A stretch of 64,000 bases of DNA, from the NCBI RefSeq assembly GCF_019104725.1, contig NZ_JAHRXF010000022.1, positions 1-64,000 of the forward strand, given 5' to 3'. The translations under genes and the position numbers were made by a program. The stretch comes from Streptomyces corallincola (GTDB lineage Bacteria; Actinomycetota; Actinomycetes; Streptomycetales; Streptomycetaceae). The notes beneath the pieces were generated by a model. The model saw nothing but the letters and a program-made list of their open reading frames with translations, searched no databases and was not told the origin of the DNA. How positions within the stretch are numbered: position 1 is the stretch's first letter; every line of letters starts with the position of its first letter. Positions 32,133 to 41,183 of this stretch are shown here, one piece after another.

Positions 32133-32999
32133 TCAGGCCGCCGCCACGCCCCCGGCACGCTCGGCCTCGCGTCGCTCCTGCTCCTCCTCGATCCGGGCGT
32201 TCCACTCCCGCTTGGACGCCTGCCAGCCGTCCTCGTTGTGGCCGACCCGCCAGTATCCGGAGATCGACAGGTCCTCGCGCGGTACCGCGAGGTCCACCCG
32301 GAGCAGCCGTCGGAGCTGCTTCACGAAGTGCGCCTCGCCGTGCACGAAGGCGTGCATCCGGCCCTCCGGGAAGCGCAGCGCGTGCACCGCGTCGAGCAGC
32401 GCCTCACCGACCGGGCGCGTGCCCCGGTGCAGCCAGACCACGTCCACCCGGGAGTCGATCTTCTGCTCCTCCTCGGGGCCCGCGACCTCCACGAACGCGT
32501 GCACGCGGGCACCGGCGGGCAGGGTCTCCAGGGCGCGGGCGATGGCGGGCAGCGCGCTCTCGTCCCCGGCGAGCAGATGCCAGTCGGCGGCCGGGTCGGG
32601 GGCGTAGGCGCCGCCGGGGCCCAGGAAGCGCAGGGTGTCGCCGGGCCGCGCGTTGAGCGCCCACGGTCCGGCCAGGCCCTGGTCCCCGTGGAGGACGAAG
32701 TCCACGGTCATCTCCCGGTGCACCGGGTCCCAGGCGCGCACGGTGTAGGTCCGGGTGACCGGCCACTGCTCACGGGGGAACTCGGCGCGGATGCGGTCCA
32801 TGTCGAAGGGCTCCGGGTAGCTGACGCCCTCGGGCCCGAACAGCAGTTTCACGTAGTGGTCGGTGCAGGTGTCGGCCGCGAACTCCGCGAGGCCGTCGCC
32901 GCCGAGCACCACGCGCTGCACGTGCGGGGTGAGCCGCTCGGTGCGGATCACATGAGCGGTGTGGGGCTTGCGCGGCTTTCGTCCCGGACGCTCTGCCAT
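32133..32999 (-). CDS. Siderophore-interacting protein (ferric-siderophore reductase, ViuB/SIP family)
   Basis: FAD-dependent reductase of 288 residues that releases iron from imported ferric siderophores in the cytoplasm. The FAD-binding motif is RTYTVRAWD (about residues 84-92), the NADPH domain follows with LLAGDESALPAIARALETL, and the C-terminal SGYWRVGHNEDGW is a family signature. ATG at 32999 follows AGGAGG by 5 bases. A perfect iron-box palindrome lies 22-35 bases upstream, so DmdR/IdeR with iron should repress it. No siderophore biosynthesis or uptake genes lie beside it. Confidence 0.95.
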   Translation of the reverse strand: MAERPGRKPRKPHTAHVIRTERLTPHVQRVVLGGDGLAEFAADTCTDHYVKLLFGPEGVSYPEPFDMDRIRAEFPREQWPVTRTYTVRAWDPVHREMTVDFVLHGDQGLAGPWALNARPGDTLRFLGPGGAYAPDPAADWHLLAGDESALPAIARALETLPAGARVHAFVEVAGPEEEQKIDSRVDVVWLHRGTRPVGEALLDAVHALRFPEGRMHAFVHGEAHFVKQLRRLLRVDLAVPREDLSISGYWRVGHNEDGWQASKREWNARIEEEQERREAERAGGVAAA

Positions 33000-33020
33000 C
33001 ACGGCCTCCTGCTGCATTGG

Positions 33021-33034
33021 TTAGGTATACCTAA
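33021..33034 (-). promoter_or_regulatory. Iron box (DmdR/IdeR operator)
   Basis: TTAGGTATACCTAA is a perfect 14-base palindrome, flanked by GG on one side and GTTAGC on the other, resembling the actinobacterial iron-box consensus TTAGGTTAGSCTAACCTAA. It overlaps the expected promoter of the siderophore-interacting protein gene. Confidence 0.85.
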
Positions 33035-33112
33035 GTTAGCATCCCCGGTCGCTTGCCGTACCCCTCCCGTCGCTCTCCTGGCCTGTTTCGTGCGGGTATC
33101 CGGCGAATCGCG

Positions 33113-34033
33113 TCACTCGCCGAGCGTAGTCAGCAGGCGGTGCAGGGACCCGCCGAGTCCCCAGCGTGCGGCGAGGGAATCCAGTTCGGCCGGGTGCTTA
33201 GGGGCGCGGGGGAGGGCGGTGTCCACCTCGGGCAGCGGCACGTCACCGGCCACCCGGACCACGGTCGGAGCGACCTCCAGGTAGGGACGGGCCTCGTCCA
33301 GCCGCTTGCGCCGGGAGGGGGTGAGCCTCGCCCTCGGGTCGTCCACCGCCGCCATGATCCCGGCGAGGTCCCCGAACTCCGCGAGCAGCTGGGCGGCCGT
33401 CTTCTCCCCGATGCCGGGCACACCGGGCAGGCCGTCGCTCGGGTCGCCGCGCAGCAGCGCCAGATCGGCGTACCCGCGCCCGTCCACGCCGTACTTCTCG
33501 CGGAGCACGGCCTCGTCGGTGAGCTGGAGGGTGCCGACGCCCTTGAGCGGGTAGAGCACGCGGACGCCGCGCGCGTCGTCCACCAGCTGGTACAGATCCC
33601 GGTCGCCGGTGACGATGTCCACCGGGCCGTCCGCGCGGGCGGTGAAGGTGCCGATCACGTCGTCCGCCTCGTAGTCCGCCACCCCGGCGCGCGCGATGCC
33701 GATCGCGTCCAGCACCGCCTCGATCACCGGGACCTGCGGGGACAGCGTGTCCGGCACCTCCTCCGTATCCGGCCCGTCCGCGCGCTCCGCGGCCACCCGG
33801 TGTGCCTTGTAGGTCGGGATCAGCTCCACCCGCCACGCGGGCCGCCAGTCGGCGTCCATGCAGGCCACCAGGCGGTCGGGCCGGTGGTCCCGCACCAGGC
33901 GGTCGATGAAGTCGAGCAGTCCGCGCACCGCGTTCACCGGCGTCCCGTCCGGTGCCCGGACCGAGTCCGGGACGCCGAAGTAGGCGCGGAAGTAGAGCGA
34001 GGCGGTGTCGAGGAGCATGAGTCGTCCGGTCAC
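33113..34033 (-). CDS. 5'-3' exonuclease (flap-endonuclease type)
   Basis: Stand-alone homologue of the 5'-nuclease domain of DNA polymerase I, about 306 residues. The metal-binding acidic motifs are present: LMLLDTASLYFRAYF, VACMDADWRPAWR, DYEADDVIGTF, IVTGDRDLYQL, and the helix-hairpin-helix GDPSDGLPGVPGIGEKTAAQLL. GTG at 34033 is preferred because CATGAT lies 6 bases upstream like a leaderless -10; GTG at 34066 would add 11 residues. It likely removes primers or flaps in replication and repair. It is divergent from the betaine transporter. Confidence 0.9.
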   Translation of the reverse strand: MTGRLMLLDTASLYFRAYFGVPDSVRAPDGTPVNAVRGLLDFIDRLVRDHRPDRLVACMDADWRPAWRVELIPTYKAHRVAAERADGPDTEEVPDTLSPQVPVIEAVLDAIGIARAGVADYEADDVIGTFTARADGPVDIVTGDRDLYQLVDDARGVRVLYPLKGVGTLQLTDEAVLREKYGVDGRGYADLALLRGDPSDGLPGVPGIGEKTAAQLLAEFGDLAGIMAAVDDPRARLTPSRRKRLDEARPYLEVAPTVVRVAGDVPLPEVDTALPRAPKHPAELDSLAARWGLGGSLHRLLTTLGE

Positions 34034-34236
34034 GCTCGCATCATGCCGCACGGCACTGACGGACACCTGTCGCGGACGGTTGCCCTCTGTGGGCGGACGC
34101 TCATGTGAGCCCGATCACGTGTTCGTTTGGTGGGAGGGCATCCGGGCAGGCGCCGGGTCGGAGCGAGGTTAGTTGCGCTTTTCAACGATTTGTGCCCCTT
34201 CGCCTCCGGTTCCCACTGTCGAGAAAAGGGGTGCGC

Positions 34237-35352
34237 GTGACCTCCAGGCTTGAGGCCGAGCAGCTGTTCAAGGTGTTCGGAAGACGTCCCGACGAGGCGG
34301 TCGAGCGGCTGCGCGAGGGCGCCGACCGGGAGGGACTGCGCGCCGACGGCACCACCGCCGCCGTCATCGACGCCTCCTTCGCCGTCCGGGCCGGTGAGAT
34401 CTTCGTCGTCATGGGCCTGTCCGGATCGGGCAAGTCCACCCTGCTGCGCATGCTGAACGGACTGCTGGAGCCCACCGCGGGGCACGTCCGCTTCGACGGG
34501 CAGGACCTCACCGCGATGACCGACCGCGAACTGCGCGAGCTGCGCTCGAAGAAGATCAGCATGGTCTTCCAGCACTTCGCCCTCTTCCCGCACCGCAGCG
34601 TCCGCGAGAACGCCGCCTACGGCCTGTCCGTGCAGGGCGTGCCCCGCGCCGAGCGCGAACGCCGCGCCGACGAGGCGCTCGCCCTGTGCGGTCTGGCCGG
34701 GTGGGAGGACTCCTGGCCCGACGAGCTGTCCGGCGGCATGCAGCAGCGCGTGGGCCTCGCCCGCGCCCTCGCCACCGACGCCGACCTGCTCCTCATGGAC
34801 GAGTCGTTCAGCGCGCTCGACCCGCTGATCCGGCGGGACATGCAGGACCAGCTCCTCGAACTCCAGAAGACGCTGAAGAAGACCATCGTCTTCATCACCC
34901 ACGACCTCAACGAGGCCATGCGCCTGGGCGACCGCATCGCCGTGATGCGCGACGGCCGGATCGTGCAGACCGGCACCGCCGAGGACATCCTGCTGCGCCC
35001 GGCCGGTGACTACGTGGCCTCCTTCATCCAGGACGTGGACCGCTCCCGCGTGCTGACCGCGGGTGCCGTCATGGACACCGCCGTACGCGGCGACGAGGCC
35101 GACTGCGGCTGCCCCGCGGCCACCGTGGACACCCCCTTCACCGAGCTGTGCGCGCTCAGCGCCCGGCTGCCCCACCCGGTCGCCGTGCTCGACGCCGACG
35201 GCACCCTCGCCGGAGTCGTCACCCGCGCCCGGCTCGTCGGATTCCTCGGCGCCGACCAGAACGCCGACCAGAACGGCGACCCGAGCGCCGGACCGGGCGG
35301 CGAGGCCGTCTGCGACCACGACAACGGCGGGAAGGTGACCGCCCGTGCCTAG
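34237..35352 (+). CDS. Glycine betaine/proline-type ABC transporter ATPase
   Basis: ATP-binding subunit of a quaternary-amine importer (OpuA/ProV type), 371 residues. Walker A GLSGSGKST, signature LSGGMQQRVGLARAL, Walker B LLLMDESFSALD. The long N-terminus before Walker A (VIDASFAVRAGEIFVV) is typical of the family. A CBS-like segment (about 300-350) is present but short. GTG at 34237 follows AAGGGG by 5 bases. Its 3' end overlaps the permease gene by 8 bases. It likely imports osmoprotectants under salt stress. Confidence 0.95.
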   Translation: MTSRLEAEQLFKVFGRRPDEAVERLREGADREGLRADGTTAAVIDASFAVRAGEIFVVMGLSGSGKSTLLRMLNGLLEPTAGHVRFDGQDLTAMTDRELRELRSKKISMVFQHFALFPHRSVRENAAYGLSVQGVPRAERERRADEALALCGLAGWEDSWPDELSGGMQQRVGLARALATDADLLLMDESFSALDPLIRRDMQDQLLELQKTLKKTIVFITHDLNEAMRLGDRIAVMRDGRIVQTGTAEDILLRPAGDYVASFIQDVDRSRVLTAGAVMDTAVRGDEADCGCPAATVDTPFTELCALSARLPHPVAVLDADGTLAGVVTRARLVGFLGADQNADQNGDPSAGPGGEAVCDHDNGGKVTARA

Positions 35353-37156
35353 GCTTCCGCTCGGCGACTGGGTCGATTCCGGAGTGAACTGGCTCGTCGA
35401 TCACCTGTCCTGGCTCTTCGACGCCGTCCGCGTGGTCGTGGAGGGCATGTACGACGGGCTGGACGCGGTGCTCGCCGCGCCCCAGCCACTGCTGCTGGCC
35501 GGGATTCTCGCGGTGCTCGCCTGGTGGCTGCGCGGTCTCACCGCCGGTGTCCTGGCCTTCGCCGGCTTCGCCCTGGTGGACTCGCTGAACCTCTGGGACC
35601 AGGCGATGTCCACCCTCGCCCTGGTCCTGGTCGCCACGGTGATCGCGCTGGTGATCTCCGTGCCGCTGGGCATCTGGGCCGCCCGTTCCAAGGCGGTCGG
35701 CGCGGCCCTCCGCCCGGTGCTGGACCTGCTCCAGACCATGCCGTCGATGGTGCTGCTGATCCCGGCCATCCTCTTCTTCGGCCTGGGCACCGCCGCCGGT
35801 GTCATCGCCACGCTGATCTTCGCGCTCGCCCCCGGCGTCCGCATGACCGAGCTGGGCATCCGCCAGGTGGACGCCGAACTCGTCGAGGCCGCCGAGGCGT
35901 TCGGCACCACCCCGCGCGACATCCTGTGGCGCGTCCAGCTCCCGCTGGCCCTGCCGACCATCATGGCCGGTGTCAACCAGGTGATCATGCTGGGCCTGTC
36001 GATGGTCGTCATCGCGGGCATGGTCGGAACCGGCGGCCTCGGCGGCGCCGTCAACGAGGCCATCGGCCAGCTCGACATCGGCTACGGCTTCGAGGCGGGC
36101 GTCGGCATCGTCGTCCTCGCCATCTACCTGGACCGCATGAGCGGCGCCCTCGGCACCCAGCTCTCCCCGCTGGGCCGCCGCGCCGCCGCCGGGGCCCGTA
36201 CCGCCGCCTGGTCCCACCGGCCCCGCCCGGCCGTCGCCGTCGTCGGTGTCGTCGTCCTCGCCCTGGTCGCGGGCGGCATGAACGTGTTCGGCTCCGCCGG
36301 TACCTCCGAGGCGTCCGGTACCGACATCGGCAGGGGCAAGGAGCTCAAGCTCGGCTACATCCCCTGGGACGAGGGCATCGCCTCCACCTTCCTCTGGAAG
36401 GAGATGCTGGAGGAGCGCGGCTTCAAGGTCACCACCAGCCAGTACGCCGCGGGCCCCCTCTACACCGGCCTCGCCGCCGGACAGCTCGACTTCGAGACCG
36501 ACTCCTGGCTGCCCACCACGCACGCCGAGTACTGGAAGAAGTACGGCTCCAGGCTGGAGGACGTCGGGAGCTGGTACGGCCCGACCTCGCTGGAGCTGAC
36601 CGTCCCCTCCTACGTGAAGGACGTGAACTCCCTCGCCGACCTGAAGGGCCACGCCTCCGAGTTCGGCGGGAAGATCATCGGCATCGAGCCCAGCGCCGGT
36701 GAGATGGCCCTCCTCAAGGACAAGGTCCTGAACGAGTACGGCCTCAAGGGCCAGTTCCAGGTGGTGGACGGCTCCACCCCCGCGATGCTCGCCGAACTGA
36801 AGCGCGACTACGCCAGGAAGCAGCCGGTGATCGTCACCCTCTGGTCGCCGCACTGGGCGTACTCCGCCTACGACCTGAAGAAGCTCAAGGACCCGATGGG
36901 CGCCTGGGGCAGGGGCGACCGGGTGCACACCCTGGCCCGCAAGGGCTTCGCCGCCGACAATCCCGAGGTCGCCAAGTGGCTCAAGGACTTCTCCATGACC
37001 GAGAAGCAGCTCACCGGTCTGGAACAGAGGATCCAGCAGGCGGGCAAGGGCAAGGAGCAGGACGCCGTCCGCGCCTGGCTGAAGAAGAACCCCGGCCTGG
37101 TGGACAAGTGGGCCCCGGTCCCGGGCAAGGGCGCGCGGAGCGGGGCGGCCGGGTGA
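35345..37156 (+). CDS. Betaine ABC transporter permease fused to substrate-binding domain
   Basis: A 603-residue fusion. Residues about 40-290 are the OpuAB-type permease with EAA-loop FGTTPRDILWRVQLPLALP and LSMVVIAGMVGTGGLG. After a further helix (about 300-318) a substrate-binding domain follows (about 335-595), with aromatic residues suited for a quaternary amine cage (GYIPWDEG, DSWLPTTHAEYW, WSPHWAY). The binding domain is thus tethered outside the membrane. GTG at 35345 overlaps the ATPase gene, giving coupled translation. A long hairpin terminates the operon. Confidence 0.95.
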   Translation: MPRLPLGDWVDSGVNWLVDHLSWLFDAVRVVVEGMYDGLDAVLAAPQPLLLAGILAVLAWWLRGLTAGVLAFAGFALVDSLNLWDQAMSTLALVLVATVIALVISVPLGIWAARSKAVGAALRPVLDLLQTMPSMVLLIPAILFFGLGTAAGVIATLIFALAPGVRMTELGIRQVDAELVEAAEAFGTTPRDILWRVQLPLALPTIMAGVNQVIMLGLSMVVIAGMVGTGGLGGAVNEAIGQLDIGYGFEAGVGIVVLAIYLDRMSGALGTQLSPLGRRAAAGARTAAWSHRPRPAVAVVGVVVLALVAGGMNVFGSAGTSEASGTDIGRGKELKLGYIPWDEGIASTFLWKEMLEERGFKVTTSQYAAGPLYTGLAAGQLDFETDSWLPTTHAEYWKKYGSRLEDVGSWYGPTSLELTVPSYVKDVNSLADLKGHASEFGGKIIGIEPSAGEMALLKDKVLNEYGLKGQFQVVDGSTPAMLAELKRDYARKQPVIVTLWSPHWAYSAYDLKKLKDPMGAWGRGDRVHTLARKGFAADNPEVAKWLKDFSMTEKQLTGLEQRIQQAGKGKEQDAVRAWLKKNPGLVDKWAPVPGKGARSGAAG

Positions 37157-37183
37157 CCTGACCGTCCCGGACCACCCCGTCCC

Positions 37184-37239
37184 GGGGGCGGGTCCCGCCG
37201 CGGGCGTCCGATACGGACCGCCCGGCGGGACCCGCCCCC
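37184..37239 (+). terminator. Terminator of the betaine transporter operon
   Basis: A perfect 17-base stem (37184-37200 with 37223-37239) whose loop contains a second small hairpin, GTCCG/CGGAC. The following 37240-37566 holds no gene; TAGGGT at 37483-37488 may be the -10 for the next gene, with the imperfect palindrome GTTTGCCGAAC at 37468-37478 beside it. Confidence 0.8.
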
Positions 37240-37566
37240 GCCGTGTGCCGTCCACCGCGCGGCGGCCCGTCACCCGCCCGGCACGGTCACGGCAAGGATT
37301 CGGCCAACCACGCACCGCCGCCGCCCCCGGCCCGGCGGGAACACCCGGGCGGGTTCGCGCCTTGAAGCAGGTGGGACCCGTGCCGTACGGTTCACCGCCG
37401 CACTGGCGTGAACCGAGGGGGTCCCGGTACACCGAGGTGACGGGGATGTGCCAGGCGCGTGAAACGGTTTGCCGAACATGCGTAGGGTGCAGACAACTCA
37501 TCAGGGACCCGGCCGACGGTGGCGGCCGGGCGGACGGCACGACGGGTGAAGGAGGGAGCCGGAGCG

Positions 37567-38148
37567 ATGGGCGACCACAAGGAACAGCAGCCCGTGCGGG
37601 TGGGTGCGGCCGTCCGGAGGCGCCGCCGCGCCCTGGAACTCACCCTCGCCGTCGTGGCCGAGCGCAGCGGGCTCTCCGTGCCCTTCCTCAGCCAGGTCGA
37701 GAACGACAAGGCCCGCCCGAGCCCCACCTCCCTGGAGAAGCTCGCCGACGCCCTGCGCACCACCGCCGTGGAACTCCTCGCCGCCGCCGACCCCGCGTGC
37801 AGCGTGGACGTCGTACGCGCCGACTCCGGCGAGTCCGGCACCGCCGGGCCCTTCGACCCGCGCACCCGCTCCCTGGTCCGGGGCCACCACCAGCTCCACG
37901 CCTCCGAGTTCACCGGCGACCACGACGCGGGCCGCGAGTTCCAGCACCGCAACGACGAACTGATGTACGTCGCGGACGGCGCGGTCGAGATGGAGGCCGA
38001 GGGGCGCGCCTACCGGCTCGGCCGGGGCGACACCATGTACCTCACCGGCGGCGTACGGCACCGGTGGCGGGCGACCGTCCCGGACACGCGGGTGATCGTG
38101 GTCGCGGTCGCGGAGCACATCGAGGCCGTGCAGGACCGGGCGCGGTAG
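37567..38148 (+). CDS. XRE-family regulator with C-terminal cupin
   Basis: A 193-residue regulator: helix-turn-helix of the Cro/C1 type (about 10-70, LTLAVVAERSGLSVPFLSQV), then a cupin_2 domain (about 110-185; HRNDELMYVADGAVEMEAEG and GDTMYLTGGVRHRW). Such proteins sense small ligands and often control catabolic or stress genes. ATG at 37567 is preceded by AAGGAGGGAG; an in-frame start at 37519 would add an untypical basic stretch. It is 13 bases from the metal-receptor gene and may be co-transcribed with it. Confidence 0.92.
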   Translation: MGDHKEQQPVRVGAAVRRRRRALELTLAVVAERSGLSVPFLSQVENDKARPSPTSLEKLADALRTTAVELLAAADPACSVDVVRADSGESGTAGPFDPRTRSLVRGHHQLHASEFTGDHDAGREFQHRNDELMYVADGAVEMEAEGRAYRLGRGDTMYLTGGVRHRWRATVPDTRVIVVAVAEHIEAVQDRAR

Positions 38149-38161
38149 CGGTGGGGCGGTC

Positions 38162-38920
38162 GTGAGGATCGTCTCGCTGGTGCCCTCGCTGACCGAGGCC
38201 GTCGCCGTCACGCTGCCCGGAGTCCTCGTCGGCGCCACCGACTGGTGCGAGCGCCCGGCCGGGCTGGACGTGCGCCGGATCGGCGGCACCAAGAACCCGC
38301 GCGTCCCGGAGATCACGGCGCTCGCCCCGGACCTGGTGATCGCCAACGAGGAGGAGAACCGCGCCCCCGACCTGGCCGCCCTGCGCGCCGCCGGGGTCCC
38401 GGTGCTGGTCACCGAGGTGCGGACGGTGCCCGACGCGTTCCGCGAACTGGAGCGGGTGCTGACCGCGTGCGGGGCGAAGGGGCGGCCGGGGTGGCTGGAC
38501 GACGCGGAGACGGCGTGGGCCGCGCCGCCGTCCGCTGCCGGGCCGCGATCCGCGTGCGCCGCCGACGCCCCGACCGCCGACGCCCCGACCGCCGTCGTGC
38601 CGATCTGGCGCCGCCCGTGGATGGTGCTCGGCCGGGACACCTTCGCCGGGGACGTGCTGGCCCGCCTCGGCGTGCGCCACCTCCACGCGGACCATCCCGA
38701 GCGCTATCCCCGCGTGCCCCTGGCGGAACTCCGGGACGCCCGCCCCGACCTGGTGATCCTCCCCGACGAGCCGTACCGGTTCACCGCCGACGACGGCCCC
38801 GAGGCGTTCCCCGGCCTGCCCTGCGCCCTGGTCAGCGGACGGCACCTGACCTGGTACGGGCCGTCACTGGCCGAGGCGCCGGGCGTGCTGGCCGGGGCGC
38901 TGCGAGCAGCCCGCCGCTGA
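38162..38920 (+). CDS. Helical-backbone metal-receptor (BtuF-like) cytoplasmic protein
   Basis: A 252-residue protein of the BtuF/FecB fold (MRIVSLVPSLTEAVAVTL, then ALAPDLVIANEEENR, and RPDLVILPDEPYRF). It lacks a signal peptide or lipobox, so it is probably cytoplasmic and not part of an importer. A repeat APTADAPTA lies in the linker. GTG at 38162. Its 3' end overlaps the convergent transporter gene by 89 bases. The ligand is unknown; corrinoid or iron chelate are possibilities from the fold. Confidence 0.85.
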   Translation: MRIVSLVPSLTEAVAVTLPGVLVGATDWCERPAGLDVRRIGGTKNPRVPEITALAPDLVIANEEENRAPDLAALRAAGVPVLVTEVRTVPDAFRELERVLTACGAKGRPGWLDDAETAWAAPPSAAGPRSACAADAPTADAPTAVVPIWRRPWMVLGRDTFAGDVLARLGVRHLHADHPERYPRVPLAELRDARPDLVILPDEPYRFTADDGPEAFPGLPCALVSGRHLTWYGPSLAEAPGVLAGALRAARR

Positions 38921-39989
38921 GCAGCCCGCGCACGGTGCCCGAGGCCGCCGCCACCCACCCGGCGAGCAGCAGCGCGTACAGCGCGGCGGCCAGTACGCCG
39001 TAGGCGCCGAGGTGGGTGTGCCGGGCCAGCGCGGCGGCACCGGTCACACAGGTGCCCACCGGGAAGGTGAACGCCCACCACGTGAGCGCGAAGCCCATCC
39101 CGCGCCGCCGCGCCCGGACCACGTACCCGGCGGAGAACACCAGCCACAGCAGCGCCAGACCCATCACCGGCACGCCGTACAGCACCGAGAACGCCGCGAG
39201 CCCCCGGGCGCCGGGCGCGGACACGACGCCGGGGGCGCGGTCCGCGACCAGGGCGACGGCGGTGGTGGACTGCCCGAGCGGTCCGAGGACCAGGAACAGG
39301 GTCGGGGCGAGGGCGAGGGGGAGCGGGGTGCCGGTCAGCAGGCGGGCGACGATCAGCGGCAGGGTCAGGGCCACCGCCAGCAGGGAGAGCCCGAACAGCG
39401 CGAAGCAGCCCAGCAGCAGCGCCGCGCGCGGCTGTCCCGGCGGCAGGTACGGCACCAGCAGCGGGCCCACGGCCGCCGACACCATCGGCGCGACCAGCGG
39501 CAGCAGCCACACGGGCGTGGCGTCCGCCGCCGGTACCCGGTGGCGTACGGCCATCAGGTACGGCACCGCGACCGCCGCCGTCAGTCCGACCGCCGTGCCC
39601 GTCGTGAACAGCACGGTGTCCAGGGCGACCGCCGCCCGCGTGCCGATCCAGTCGCGCCCCACGGTCACCGCGCCGCCGCCCACCGCGAGCAGCGCCATCG
39701 ACAGGCACCCGTAGAACGGCAGCACCGCCGGGTCCCGCAGGTGGGCGCGGGCCCGGTCGGTGTGGTGCGCCCAGTGCCGGGCGCGGGCGGTCAGCAGCAC
39801 CGCCAGCAGGAGCAGGGCCAGCGTCCAGACGGCCGCGAGGAGGGGACGGGGCGCGGTGTACGGCGCGGGGAGCGCGGCGCCCGCCGTGGCGAGCACGGAG
39901 GTGCCCATGACGGCGGCGTACCAGTTGGGTCCGAGATCGCGGACGCTGAGTGCCGTGCGGGTGGGTATCGGCTGGGCTGCGGTGACCAT
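38832..39989 (-). CDS. TDT-family (TehA/SLAC1-like) membrane transporter
   Basis: An integral membrane protein of 385 residues with about ten helices, similar to the tellurite-resistance/dicarboxylate transporter family (LGPNWYAAVMGTSVLATAGA near the start is characteristic). ATG at 39989. The last ~30 residues, Pro/Arg/Ala-rich, lie in the part overlapping the metal-receptor gene and look like an extension past the normal end. It is divergent from a LysR gene, which probably controls it. The substrate is not known; anion channel or sulfite/dicarboxylate export are family possibilities. Confidence 0.88.
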   Translation of the reverse strand: MVTAAQPIPTRTALSVRDLGPNWYAAVMGTSVLATAGAALPAPYTAPRPLLAAVWTLALLLLAVLLTARARHWAHHTDRARAHLRDPAVLPFYGCLSMALLAVGGGAVTVGRDWIGTRAAVALDTVLFTTGTAVGLTAAVAVPYLMAVRHRVPAADATPVWLLPLVAPMVSAAVGPLLVPYLPPGQPRAALLLGCFALFGLSLLAVALTLPLIVARLLTGTPLPLALAPTLFLVLGPLGQSTTAVALVADRAPGVVSAPGARGLAAFSVLYGVPVMGLALLWLVFSAGYVVRARRRGMGFALTWWAFTFPVGTCVTGAAALARHTHLGAYGVLAAALYALLLAGWVAAASGTVRGLLSGGLLAAPRPARPAPRPVTARTRSGAVR

Positions 39990-40047
39990 GCGTCCAGATT
40001 CCGCCGGAGCGTCGCCGCTGACCAGGGGGTTCGTGTCTATCAGGGCA

Positions 40048-40053
40048 TAAGCT
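40048..40053 (+). promoter_or_regulatory. -10 box of the LysR gene, leaderless
   Basis: TAAGCT lies 6 bases before ATG at 40060, with no ribosome site. The arms TAT...ATA at 40038-40049 could be part of a LysR-type T-N11-A operator overlapping the promoter. Confidence 0.5.
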
Positions 40054-40059
40054 GGGGTT

Positions 40060-41061
40060 ATGGGTGGACAGGGGAGCGGTGCGGAGGAGCGGGGCGCGGG
40101 CGGCGGGGGCGCGGCGGGTGTGCCGGGTGCGGACGTGCCCGGCGGGGCCGCGGGGGGTCCGCCGGAGGGGGGTTCGCTGGCCCACCGGGTGCCGGACCTC
40201 GGCGCGCTGGAACTGCTGCTTGCGGTGGCCCGGCTGGGTTCGCTGGGGGCGGCGGCGCGGGAGACCGGGGTCAGCCAGCCCGCCGCGAGCAGCCGCGTCC
40301 GCTCGATGGAACGGCAGCTCGGCGTCGCCCTGGTGGACCGCTCGCCGCGCGGCTCCCGGCTCACCGACGCGGGTGCGCTGGTCACGGACTGGGCGCGGCG
40401 CGTGGTGGAGGCCGCCGCCGCGTTCGACGCGGGTGCCCGCGCGCTGCGCGACCGGCGCGACTCCCGGCTGCGGGTCGCGGCCAGCATGACCATCGCGGAG
40501 TACCTGCTGCCGGGCTGGCTGCTCACCCTGCACGCCGAACACCCCGACACGGCCGTCTCGCTGCTCGCCGGGAACTCCACCAGGGTCGCGGAACTCCTGC
40601 TGGCCGGGGAGGCGGACCTCGGTTTCGTGGAGGGCCTGACCGTGCCGACCGGCCTGGACTCCGCCGTCATCGCCCGCGACCGCCTGATCGTCGTCGCGGC
40701 TCCCGGCCATCCCTGGGCCCGCCGTCAACACCCGCTCACAGCGCAGGAGTTGGCCGCCACCCCGCTCATCCTCCGCGAACGCGGCTCCGGCACCCGTCAG
40801 GTCCTCGACACCGCCCTCGGCGGTCTGGCCCGCCCTCTCATCGAACTCTCCTCCACCACCGCCGTGAAGGCCTCGGCGGTCAGCGGCGCCGGCCCCTCCG
40901 TCCTCAGCGAACTCGCCGTCCGCGAGGAACTCGCCACCCGGCGCCTGGTCGAGATCCCGGTCCACGCCGTCCCCCTCCGCCGCGACCTCCGCGCGGTCTG
41001 GCCGGTCGGCCACCGCCCCACGGGCCCGGCGCGCGACCTGCTGTCGCTGACACGGGGATAG
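40060..41061 (+). CDS. LysR-family transcriptional regulator
   Basis: A 333-residue regulator. After a Gly-rich, disordered ~40-residue N-terminal stretch comes the helix-turn-helix (LELLLAVARLGSLGAAARET, then GVSQPAASSRVRSMERQLG), followed by the co-inducer-binding domain (about 125-330). The Gly-rich start would be unusual, but the -10 box 6 bases before ATG 40060 supports it. It faces the TDT transporter gene across 70 bases and likely regulates it. Confidence 0.92.
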   Translation: MGGQGSGAEERGAGGGGAAGVPGADVPGGAAGGPPEGGSLAHRVPDLGALELLLAVARLGSLGAAARETGVSQPAASSRVRSMERQLGVALVDRSPRGSRLTDAGALVTDWARRVVEAAAAFDAGARALRDRRDSRLRVAASMTIAEYLLPGWLLTLHAEHPDTAVSLLAGNSTRVAELLLAGEADLGFVEGLTVPTGLDSAVIARDRLIVVAAPGHPWARRQHPLTAQELAATPLILRERGSGTRQVLDTALGGLARPLIELSSTTAVKASAVSGAGPSVLSELAVREELATRRLVEIPVHAVPLRRDLRAVWPVGHRPTGPARDLLSLTRG

Positions 41062-41183
41062 GCGGCGGGCTCCGGGTACGGACGGCGGCGCGTCGGCGGT
41101 CACCGCGTGAGCGGGCCCGGGGACGGGGGAGTCGCCCCGCCCCGCCCCACCGGCGGATCCGTCGCCCTCGCGGACCAGCCCCC

